The position numbers were made by a program, and so were the translations under genes. Below the pieces are notes generated by a model that ran no database searches, had not been told where the DNA came from, and worked only from the letters and a program-made list of their open reading frames with translations. A stretch of DNA of 10,203 nt from Nitrospira sp. (GTDB lineage: Bacteria; Nitrospirota; Nitrospiria; Nitrospirales; Nitrospiraceae): the NCBI GenBank assembly GCA_015904055.1, contig JABMDE010000044.1, positions 4,707-14,909 on the forward strand. The letters run 5' to 3'. This document shows positions 1 to 6,661 of the stretch, one piece after another. Numbering within the stretch: the stretch's first letter is position 1; each line of letters starts with the position of its first letter.

Positions 1-396
1 ATTGGCCGTCTTGCGTCCGACTCCGGGCAATGAGGTCAATTCTTCCATCGTCGCCGGAACCTGACTGCGAAATTGTTCGCTGAGCATTCGCCCACATCCG
101 ATCAAGTGTTTGGCCTTGCTCTTATAAAAACCAGTCGGTTTGATCAGGGCCTCCAGCTCGACCGGCTTGGCCTGCGCAAAATCGATCGGGGTCCGATATT
201 GTGCAAAAAGAGCCGGCGTCACTTGATTCACCCGCCGATCGGTGCATTGCGCAGAAAGAATCGTCGCAACAAGCAATTCCCATGGAGAGCGATGCGTCAA
301 CTCCATCATGGCGTCCGCCATGGCACTGAACAGAATCCGTGCAATTCTGGAAGGTCTATCGACAGCCTGTACGGTGCGTGGTGTTCGAGACGTCAT
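1..396 (-). CDS. nth: Endonuclease III, left copy (3' end outside window)
   Basis: DNA glycosylase/AP lyase of base-excision repair, removing oxidised pyrimidines and nicking abasic sites. The visible part is the first 132 residues, hand-translated without a stop. It contains the helix-hairpin-helix motif [10 protein letters not shown] with the catalytic Lys at residue 129. The catalytic Asp and the 4Fe-4S cysteines would lie beyond the left edge, so integrity of the C-terminal half cannot be judged. The ATG at 396 is chosen because it follows the hflX stop by 25 bases and matches the start of the right copy. I count about 18 residue differences from the right copy in 132, mostly in the first 30 residues and around 65-112. 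That is clearly more divergence than in the other duplicated genes. Both copies could be active; one may be drifting. Confidence 0.9.
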   Translation of the reverse strand, partial: MTSRTPRTVQAVDRPSRIARILFSAMADAMMELTHRSPWELLVATILSAQCTDRRVNQVTPALFAQYRTPIDFAQAKPVELEALIKPTGFYKSKAKHLIGCGRMLSEQFRSQVPATMEELTSLPGVGRKTAN

Positions 397-421
397 TGCG
401 GCCGATCGATTGTGCAGCGCT

Positions 422-2116
422 TTATGGCCGAGATGCAAGTACGATCGTCTCGTGGCAGACCTGCGGCGCAGAAACCGGCGTACGCCCTTCCATCAGCGAC
501 TGGACATGCGTGTCCAGCTCAGCCAGAAGCGGCCGGAGCGTCTCCGGCCGGAGAGCGGAAATCCCAATCGCGTGGTACCTGCGGCAGAGTGGCTCGATGT
601 GATGCGCCGGCAAGCGATCACATTTATTGAAGACGAGCATACGCGGAATCGCATCCAGATCGAGTTCCTGCAAAATAGAAATGACGGCCGTAATCTGCAC
701 GTCAATATCAATCGCGCCGGCATCGACGATGTGCAGCAGCAAATCGGCCTCACGTAACTCCTCCAGAGTTGTACGAAAGGCTCCCACCAGTTCCTTGGGG
801 AGATCGCGGATAAATCCGACGGTGTCGGTGATAATGACTTCGCGGTCCTGCGGGAAACGGAGTTTGCGGCTAGTGGTGTCCAACGTCTCAAATACCCGAT
901 TTTCTGCCGACACCTGGCTGTCGGTCAATACATTCAAGAGCGTGGACTTCCCGGCGTTGGTGTAGCCGACAAGCGAGACAACCGGCAAACCACGGCGCCC
1001 GCGTCGGGCCCTGCGCTGGTCCTGATGCCGGGCAAAGTGTTCGATCTCATGCTCGAGGCGTGTAATGCGGTCGCGAATGCGCCGCCGGTCGGTCTCCAAT
1101 TTCGTTTCACCCGGCCCTCTCGTCCCGATACCGCCGCCAAGCCGCGAAAGCTGTGCTCCTTTTCCTGAAAGCCTGGGGAGCAGGTATCGCAATTGCGCCA
1201 ATTCGACCTGGATCTTTCCTTCACGGCTATGCGCCCGCCTGGCAAAAATATCGAGAATAAGCTGGGTACGGTCGATGACCTTGATGTCCGTCATTTCCGA
1301 GATCGCGCGTGACTGGGCCGGCGAGAGCGTCTGGTCAAAAATCACCATATCCGCCCCTTTATGGAGCGTTTGGATGAGTACGTCTTTCAATTTTCCGCTG
1401 CCTAACAAGTACCGTTGATGACCGTCTGCCGTCCGCTGTGCAACGTGATCGATGACAGCCACCTCGGCTGAACTGGCAAGCTCGGCCAACTCAACTAATC
1501 GTTCCTCCTGCTCGGCACGTCCTTGCGGAGATGCGCTGACGAGGATCGCCGATTCAGCGCCGTCCTTCACCGACTGATGGCGCCGCGCCGACTGCACCTC
1601 CGCCTCTAATTCTTCGATAAAGCGGTCGAACGGCAGCGAACACTGAAAAAATGGAACGGCCTTGAGAATTTCACAAAGCCGGCCTGTCCCGTCTGGGGGG
1701 AGAAGATGCGCCAGGTAGAGCATCCCCGGATTCCCTTCCTGCGACACAGACAGAGTACCGATCAAATCCAGGCGAAGATAGGCCAAGTCCGTCAAAGACT
1801 CCTGGCTTAATGGCTGATCGTGCAGTTGTGTTCTGATCAACCGCAATCCCCGCAACGAACGTGGGCCTGCGCGAAACTTTGCCGCCGTGGTCGGGGATAA
1901 CACGAGATCCGTTCCCACAATGATTTCTTGAATCAGACCTCGTCGCGTCACGAGGACGGCGAGGGGCCGTCGAATATCGAGCGTGAGCTGACACATCGTC
2001 TTCGCCAGTTCCGGTGTGAGGACTTTGTCCTGCGGCACACGCCGGCGATACAACCGCTCAATCGCCGCAATCTGGCTTGGACGAAGGCCCGTGACATGGC
2101 CGAAGATTTCAGGAAT
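422..2116 (-). CDS. hflX: GTPase HflX, long form, intact left copy
   Basis: Ribosome-associated GTPase; in characterised bacteria HflX splits stalled or stress-damaged 70S ribosomes. From the proposed ATT start it has 564 residues, against 426 in E. coli. The excess is an N-terminal extension of roughly 180 residues beginning GHVTGLRPSQ, a form I recall from Nitrospirota and Deltaproteobacteria. The HflX core follows: GGGIGTRGPGET at about 327-338, G1 GYTNAGKST at 384-392, G3 DTVGF at 431-435, G4 NKCD at 497-500 and G5 SAL near 520. The protein ends soon after G5, so it lacks the C-terminal domain of E. coli HflX. An in-frame GTG at 2206 would add 30 residues but lies deep inside tsaD with no ribosome-binding site, and that segment differs much between copies. 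The ATT at 2116 has GAGGAG seven bases upstream in both copies. This is the only unbroken hflX in the window. Confidence 0.92.
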   Translation of the reverse strand: MPEIFGHVTGLRPSQIAAIERLYRRRVPQDKVLTPELAKTMCQLTLDIRRPLAVLVTRRGLIQEIIVGTDLVLSPTTAAKFRAGPRSLRGLRLIRTQLHDQPLSQESLTDLAYLRLDLIGTLSVSQEGNPGMLYLAHLLPPDGTGRLCEILKAVPFFQCSLPFDRFIEELEAEVQSARRHQSVKDGAESAILVSASPQGRAEQEERLVELAELASSAEVAVIDHVAQRTADGHQRYLLGSGKLKDVLIQTLHKGADMVIFDQTLSPAQSRAISEMTDIKVIDRTQLILDIFARRAHSREGKIQVELAQLRYLLPRLSGKGAQLSRLGGGIGTRGPGETKLETDRRRIRDRITRLEHEIEHFARHQDQRRARRGRRGLPVVSLVGYTNAGKSTLLNVLTDSQVSAENRVFETLDTTSRKLRFPQDREVIITDTVGFIRDLPKELVGAFRTTLEELREADLLLHIVDAGAIDIDVQITAVISILQELDLDAIPRMLVFNKCDRLPAHHIEPLCRRYHAIGISALRPETLRPLLAELDTHVQSLMEGRTPVSAPQVCHETIVLASRP

Positions 2117-2129
2117 GGGTGATCTCCTC
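2114..2129 (-). promoter_or_regulatory. Shine-Dalgarno and probable ATT start of left hflX
   Basis: On the minus strand GAGGAG (2129-2124) is followed by seven bases and then ATT (2116-2114). The site lies inside the last codons of tsaD, whose TGA ends at 2109, so the two reading frames overlap by eight bases. No ATG or GTG occurs at a sensible distance in the hflX frame; the next in-frame candidates are a TTG at codon 22 and a GTG at codon 27, both already within conserved sequence. The same arrangement is present in the right copy. ATT starts are rare but documented (infC, pcnB). Confidence 0.55.
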
Positions 2130-2487
2130 GCGTCGAACAGGTCTGGAGAGGGGCTCGACCTGAAGGGACGGTTGAATATCGAATTCACGGACTGCACTGG
2201 GATCACTCATGAGGACATGCCGGCCAGCCGAAGCAATCATCGCGGCATTGTCCGTACAATACGCCATCGGCGGGACCGCCAGTCGGAACCCATTGCGTTC
2301 GGCCCATTCATTGAGCAAAGCACGCAACCTGGAATTTGCAGACACTCCGCCGACTACGGCGAGCGCAGACAATCTCTCCTGCGCGAGGGCCGCAAGGGCT
2401 TTTGCAGCTAACACCTGCACAATGGCTTCCTGATAGCCTGCAGCCAAATCAGCCGTCTGCCGAACTTGCTCGCCGGGCTCCATATCA

Positions 2488-2491
2488 CGAA
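2488..2491. other. Deletion scar in left tsaD with 4-bp microhomology CGAA
   Basis: The single CGAA here corresponds to two CGAA copies in the right unit, at 7033-7036 and 7202-7205, exactly 169 bp apart. Flanking bases on each side match only one of the two right-hand sites, so the deletion joined two 4-bp direct repeats. This fits slippage or microhomology-mediated end joining. Confidence 0.88.
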
Positions 2492-3064
2492 TGCCTCCCC
2501 GGCCGCATCATCCCTCGTACAACCGAGCAACGCACAGCTTCCGTCCGGCTCACGCCGGTATAAATGGGTATGCCCGCCGGAAACAACCAACACGATACAG
2601 GGCAAGGGGAATACCGGATCCGCCAGCCAAGCGGACGCAATGTGGCCTTCCAGATGATTGACGCCGACCAGAGGAATCCCGAGCCCATAACTCATCGCCT
2701 TGGCATAGTTGACTCCAACCAAGAGCGCACCGGCCAGACCAGGGCCTCGTGTGACGGCAATGGCACCCAGGTCCTTTTTAGCAAGACCTGCCTGTGCCAA
2801 CGCATCAGCGACGACCGTATCGATCATCCCGATATGAGCACGAGCCGCCAGTTCAGGCACCACCCCGCCAAACTTCGCATGAACGGCTGTTTGAGAGGAC
2901 ACGACATTCGAAAGAACTAACCCGTCGCGGTCAATCACCGCGGCAGCCGTTTCATCGCAGGACGATTCGATTCCAAGAATTGGGCCTGGGTGCCATCTGG
3001 CATCGACTCGAGGCGTAGCTTGATCGGTGTGGAACATACGCTAGGATGGATGAGCAGAGTCGGA

Positions 3065-3107
3065 GAGGAAATAACACGACCCCTGCGGCTGACCGCCACA
3101 GGGGTCG
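3065..3107 (-). terminator. Intrinsic terminator after the yicC-clpC chimera
   Basis: Inverted repeat of 13 bp with a 5-base loop (3077-3107), followed on the minus strand by TGTTATTTCC. It lies 45 bases past the chimera stop and 40 bases before the tsaD start. One stem position differs from the right copy: it is a C/A mismatch in plus-strand RNA but a G-U wobble in minus-strand RNA, so the hairpin is kept only in the direction of the genes. Confidence 0.8.
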
Positions 3108-3152
3108 TCGGCATTTGTACGGTAAACTGGCGCCGTATTGACCATGTGCGGA

Positions 3153-4295
3153 CTACACTCCGGCCATCGCCTCCTGTTCAATGAACGCCGGTGCGCCATC
3201 GCGGAGTACCACCTTGACCTTTCGGCATTCTTTGAAGCGGCCCCGGATGAGCTCATCGGAAAGCGGATCGCCGATGGCACGCTGAATTGCCCTGCGCATC
3301 GGTCTGGCGCCGTACAACGGTTCATATCCTTCTTTGATGAGCCACTGCTTGACCTCGTCGTCCACCTCGATTTCGATCCCTTTCTCCAACAGCCGGAGAT
3401 TCAGTTCGCGGATCAGGATATCGAGGATGTGGTAGAGCTGCTCTTTTTCCAACTGATGGAAAATGACGACTTCATCGATCCGGTTCAAAAATTCCGGACT
3501 GAAGGATTTCCGCAACTCACCGATCACTTCTTCTTTCTTGTGGCGCGCAGCCTCCCCCTCAGTGCTCTGAAAGCCGAGCGAGACACCCTTCTGGATATTC
3601 TTCGTCCCGATATTGGACGTCATAATCACAACGGTGTTCTTGAAATCAACCTTTCGGCCCAGGCTGTCTGTCAACACACCATCATCCAGCACTTGAAGCA
3701 GCACGTTAAACACATCGGGATGCGCCTTTTCAATTTCGTCGAACAGGACGACCGAATAGGGACGACGGCGAACCTTTTCGGTCAACTGCCCCCCCTCTTC
3801 ATAACCAACATAGCCCGGAGGCGCACCAAAAAGCCTTGAACTGGTGAATTTCTCTTGATACTCCGACATATCGACACGAATCAGCGCATCCTCACTGTTA
3901 AAGAGGAACTCCGCCAAAGTTCTAGCCAGTTCCGTTTTCCCGACGCCTGTCGGTCCCATGAAGATGAAAGAGCCGATCGGCTTCCGTGCTTCCTTCAATC
4001 CCGCGCGCGAACGACGAATGGCCCGTGCGACCGCCGAGATCGCCTCATTCTGGCCAATGACTCGCTTGTGCAGGAACTCTTCCATCCGGAGCAGCTTATT
4101 GGACTCTTCTTCCTCGAGTTTGAAGCACTGTTCCTGCACCGCCTTCTTGAACAACTCTTCGAGGCTTCCCATCAGCCTCGGCAGACGGATCGAGGCTTCC
4201 AGAAACCGATGGTTCACAGAACGAACCTCGATGGTTACCGTCCCATCAAGCCAGACTCCCTGCCGTCGGCCGAATCCTGTCATGCTTGTGATCAT
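3153..4295 (-). CDS. In-frame chimera: YicC N-terminus fused to ClpC second AAA+ domain
   Basis: A 380-residue open reading frame formed at the duplication junction. Residues 1-57 are a YicC start ([11 protein letters not shown], then [10 protein letters not shown] and RLPR), the N-terminal segment of the YicC/YloC family of endoribonuclease-like proteins. Residue 58 onward is ClpC from [10 protein letters not shown] to its natural end. The ClpC part keeps the whole D2 ATPase: Walker A GPTGVGKT (114-121), Walker B VVLFDE (182-187), sensor-1 TSNIG, an LGF tripeptide at the ClpP-docking loop position (240-242), arginine finger NRID (R272) and sensor-2 GARPMRR. It lacks the ClpC N-domain, D1 and the UVR/coiled-coil middle region, so its layout recalls a single-ring ClpX-like unfoldase. 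The ATG at 4295 overlaps the nth TGA as ATGA, with GGAAAGGAAAG upstream; an in-frame start at 4322 lies inside nth and is less likely. Only two residues (V216, E314) differ from ClpC. Whether the protein folds or works is unknown. Confidence 0.9.
   Translation of the reverse strand: MITSMTGFGRRQGVWLDGTVTIEVRSVNHRFLEASIRLPRLMGSLEELFKKAVQEQCFKLEEEESNKLLRMEEFLHKRVIGQNEAISAVARAIRRSRAGLKEARKPIGSFIFMGPTGVGKTELARTLAEFLFNSEDALIRVDMSEYQEKFTSSRLFGAPPGYVGYEEGGQLTEKVRRRPYSVVLFDEIEKAHPDVFNVLLQVLDDGVLTDSLGRKVDFKNTVVIMTSNIGTKNIQKGVSLGFQSTEGEAARHKKEEVIGELRKSFSPEFLNRIDEVVIFHQLEKEQLYHILDILIRELNLRLLEKGIEIEVDDEVKQWLIKEGYEPLYGARPMRRAIQRAIGDPLSDELIRGRFKECRKVKVVLRDGAPAFIEQEAMAGV
4125..4126. other. Duplication junction joining yicC to clpC
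   Basis: Sequence from 4125 leftward matches clpC ending at 8839; sequence from 4126 rightward is yicC. The join falls on a codon boundary with a shared C as third base (TGC in the chimera, CTC in clpC). The native yicC sequence beyond this point is outside the window, so longer microhomology cannot be assessed. No insertion sequence or transposase lies at the join. Confidence 0.9.
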
Positions 4296-4954
4296 CGTGA
4301 TTTCTTTCCTTTCCAATGACACACGTCATACAATGCGCAGTTCTCGCATTTCGGGGACCGTGCCAGGCACACATACCGGCCATGGAGCAGGAGGCGTTGC
4401 GCCACGCCGGTCCACTGGTTCCGGGGAAAGGCCTGTTGCAGATCCTGCTCGATACGCTCAGGATCGTCGGATCGCGTCAGACTCAATCGATTGGCCACGC
4501 GTTTCACATGAGTATCGACAACGACGGCCGGTCGGCCGAAAGCCGTGCCCAGCATGACATTGGCTGTCTTGCGCCCGACTCCAGGCAACGAGGTCAGTTC
4601 TTCCATCGTCGCCGGAACCTGGCCATGAAATCGTTCGCTGAGCATTTGCCCGCATCCGATCAAATGTTTGGCCTTGCTCTTATAGAAACCGGTTGGTTTG
4701 ATCAGGGCCTCCAGCTCTGCCTGCTCAGCCTGCGCAATATTGATCGGAGTCCGATATCGTGCGAAAAGAGCCGGCGTCACTTGATTCACCCGCCGGTCGG
4801 TGCATTGTGCAGAAAGAATCGTCGCGACAAGCAATTCCCATGGAGAGCCATGCGTCAACTCCATCATGGCATCCGCCATGGTGTTGAACAAAATCATCGC
4901 GATTCTGGATGGTCTATCGGCAGCCTGTGCGGTGCGTGATATTCGAGACGTCAT
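4292..4954 (-). CDS. nth: Endonuclease III, right copy, complete
   Basis: Bifunctional DNA glycosylase/AP lyase acting on oxidised pyrimidines in base-excision repair. The 220 residues are close to the 211 of E. coli Nth. The helix-hairpin-helix [10 protein letters not shown] holds the catalytic Lys129, VDTHV holds Asp147, and the C-terminal 4Fe-4S loop has Cys196, 203, 206 and 212 in the canonical C-x6-C-x2-C-x5-C spacing. The ATG at 4954 is preferred: it follows the hflX stop by 25 bases, whereas an upstream in-frame start at 5041 would add 29 basic residues that overlap hflX. No strong ribosome-binding site precedes it. The TGA overlaps the start codon of the YicC-ClpC chimera by ATGA, so the two are probably translationally coupled. 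Nothing is missing from the protein. Confidence 0.95.
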   Translation of the reverse strand: MTSRISRTAQAADRPSRIAMILFNTMADAMMELTHGSPWELLVATILSAQCTDRRVNQVTPALFARYRTPINIAQAEQAELEALIKPTGFYKSKAKHLIGCGQMLSERFHGQVPATMEELTSLPGVGRKTANVMLGTAFGRPAVVVDTHVKRVANRLSLTRSDDPERIEQDLQQAFPRNQWTGVAQRLLLHGRYVCLARSPKCENCALYDVCHWKGKKSR

Positions 4955-4979
4955 TGCGGCGGATCGATTGTGCAGCGGT

Positions 4980-6661
4980 TTACGGACGAGATGCAAGTAC
5001 GATCGTCTCGTCGCAGGCCTGCGGCACAGACGCCGGCGCATGTCCTGCTATTAGCGACTGAACATGCGCGTCCAGCTCAGCCAACAGTGGCCGGAGTGTC
5101 TCCGGCTGGAGCGCAGAGATTCCAATCGCATGGTACCGGCGGCAGAGCGGCTCGATGTGATGCGCCGGCAAACGATCACATTTATTAAAGACAAGCATGC
5201 ACGGAATCGCGTCCAGATCGAGTTCCTGCAAAATAGAAACGACAGCCGTAATTTGCACGTCAATATCGGCCGCACCAGCATCGACGATGTGCAGCAACAG
5301 ATCGGCCTCGCGTAACTCCTCCAGGGTCGTGCGAAAGGCTCCCACCAGTTCCTTGGGGAGGTCTCGGATAAATCCGACGGTATCGGTGATGATAACCTCG
5401 CGGTCCTGCGGGAAACGGAGCTTGCGGCTGGTGGTGTCCAAGGTCTCAAATACACGGTTTTCTGCCGACACGTGGCTGTCGGTCAATACATTCAAGAGCG
5501 TGGATTTCCCGGCGTTGGTGTAACCGACCAGCGAGACAACCGGCAAACCACGGCGCCCGCGTCTGGCCTTGCGCTGGTCCTGATGCCGGGCAAAGTGCTC
5601 AATCTCATGCTCCAGACGTGTAATACGGTCGCGAATGCGCCGCCGGTCGGTTTCCAATTTCGTTTCGCCCGGCCCTCTCGTCCCAATACCGCCGCCAAGC
5701 CGTGAAAGCTGTGCTCCTTTTCCTGAAAGCCTGGGAAGCAAATACCGCAATTGCGCCAATTCAACCTGGATCTTTCCTTCACGGCTATGCGCCCGTCTGG
5801 CAAAAATATCGAGAATGAGCTGGGTACGGTCGATCACCTTGATGTCCGTCATTTCCGAGATCGCACGTGATTGGGCCGGTGAGAGCGTCTGATCAAAAAT
5901 CACCATGTCGGCCCCTTTGTGGAGTGTTTGGATCAGCACGTCCTTCAATTTTCCGCTTCCCAACAAATACCGTTGATGACCGTCTACCGTACGCTGCGCA
6001 ACTTGATCGATGACGGTCACCTCGGCTGAACCGGCTCAACCAATCGTTCCTCCTGCTCAGCACGTCCCTGCGGAGATGCGCTGACAAGAATCGCCGATTC
6101 GGCGCCGTCCTTGACGGCCTGATGGCGGCGCGCCGACTGAACCTCCGCCTCTAATTCTTCGATAAAGCGGTTGAATGGAAGCAAACACTGAAAAAATGGA
6201 ACGGCCTTGAGGATTTCACAGAGCCGGCCTGTTCTATCTGGCGGGAGAAGATGCGCCAGATAGAGCATACCCGGATTTCCTTCCGGCGACACAGACAGGG
6301 TGCCAATCAAATCCAGGCGAAGATAGGCCAAGTCCGTCAAGGATTCCTGGCTCAATGGCTGATCGTGTAGTTGTGTTCTGATCAACCGCAATCCCCGCAA
6401 CGAACGTGGGCCTGCGCGAAACTTTGCCGCCGTGGTAGGGGATAACACAAGATCCGTTCCCACAATGATCTCTTGAATCAAACCTCGGCGCGTCACGAGT
6501 ACGGCAAGGGGGCGGCGAATATCGAGCGTGAGCTGACACATCGTCTTTGCCAGTTCCGGTGTGAGGACTTTGTCCTGCGGCACACGCCGGCGATACAACC
6601 GTTCGATCGCCGCAATCTGGCTTGGACGAAGGCCTGTAACGTGGCCGTAGATTTCAGAAAT
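4980..6661 (-). pseudogene. hflX: hflX, right copy, split by a 13-bp deletion
   Basis: Same long-form HflX as the left copy, but 13 bases present in the left copy (1478-1490) are missing between 6035 and 6036. From the ATT start at 6661 the N-terminal piece reads 214 residues, ends VEPVQPR and stops at TGA 6019-6017. The remainder is open for 346 codons from a GTG at 6020 to TAA at 4980 and keeps GGGIGTRGPGET, GYTNAGKST, DTVGF and NKCD. The GTG overlaps the new TGA as GTGA, so reinitiation could in principle make the C-terminal piece, but that piece lacks the first strand and helix of the conserved HflX N-domain. I count about 13 differences from the left copy in that piece and no further lesion, so the break appears recent. 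A two-chain product is possible but unproven; I call it a pseudogene. Confidence 0.85.
6035..6036. other. 13-bp deletion point in right hflX
   Basis: The left copy has AAGCTCGGCCAAC between GGC and TCAAC; here GGC joins TCAAC directly. Only a one-base homology (C) is shared at the ends. Thirteen bases shift the frame by one, causing the stop at 6019-6017. The multi-base length argues against an ordinary single-base sequencing error. Confidence 0.88.

Larger units (their letters stand above)
2109..3037 (-). pseudogene. tsaD: tsaD, left copy, broken by a 169-bp internal deletion
   Basis: Degraded copy of the tRNA t6A synthesis enzyme TsaD. The first 183 codons read normally, including the metal-binding HLEGH and the nucleotide-binding SGGHT. 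A deletion equivalent to 169 bp of the right copy then removes residues 184-239, including GLEFPGGPAID and FSFSGLKT, and shifts the frame. Translation runs into about 26 foreign residues and stops at 2408. The original frame resumes after the lesion and is open to its normal TGA at 2109, including YCTDNAAMI with the third metal ligand; an internal ATG at 2483 could start a 124-residue fragment. No other lesion is seen: I count 8 residue differences from the right copy in the N-terminal part and 10 in the C-terminal part. Neither fragment could make a TsaD fold. The break therefore looks young compared with the divergence of the two copies. Confidence 0.93.
1..4125. repeat. Left unit (L) of a tandem duplication
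   Basis: Aligns over its entire length with 4559-8839. It carries, in reading order, the clpC 3' part, terminator, tsaD pseudogene, hflX and the start of nth. Equivalent positions are 4714 bp apart for 2491-4125, 4545 bp apart for 1491-2488 and 4558 bp apart for 1-1477. Hand comparison of 180 bases of clpC gives about 12 differences; 60 bases near the nth start give about 10. Confidence 0.95.

Noticed and set aside
2109..2483. A separate small gene of 124 codons at the end of left tsaD.
   Set aside because: It is the in-frame remainder of tsaD after the 169-bp deletion, matching residues 242-365 of the intact copy.
3038..3152. A riboswitch or small RNA in the clpC-tsaD spacer.
   Set aside because: The only structure is a single stable hairpin followed by a T-rich run on the minus strand, which is fully explained as an intrinsic terminator.
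4100..4330. An insertion sequence or phage-type recombination site at the duplication junction.
   Set aside because: No inverted repeats, target-site duplication or transposase-like sequence is visible; yicC and clpC codons meet directly.
4980..6020. Treating the 346-codon C-terminal part of right hflX as a normal short HflX.
   Set aside because: Comparison with the left copy shows it is the downstream piece of a frameshifted gene, and its start falls inside the conserved N-domain.
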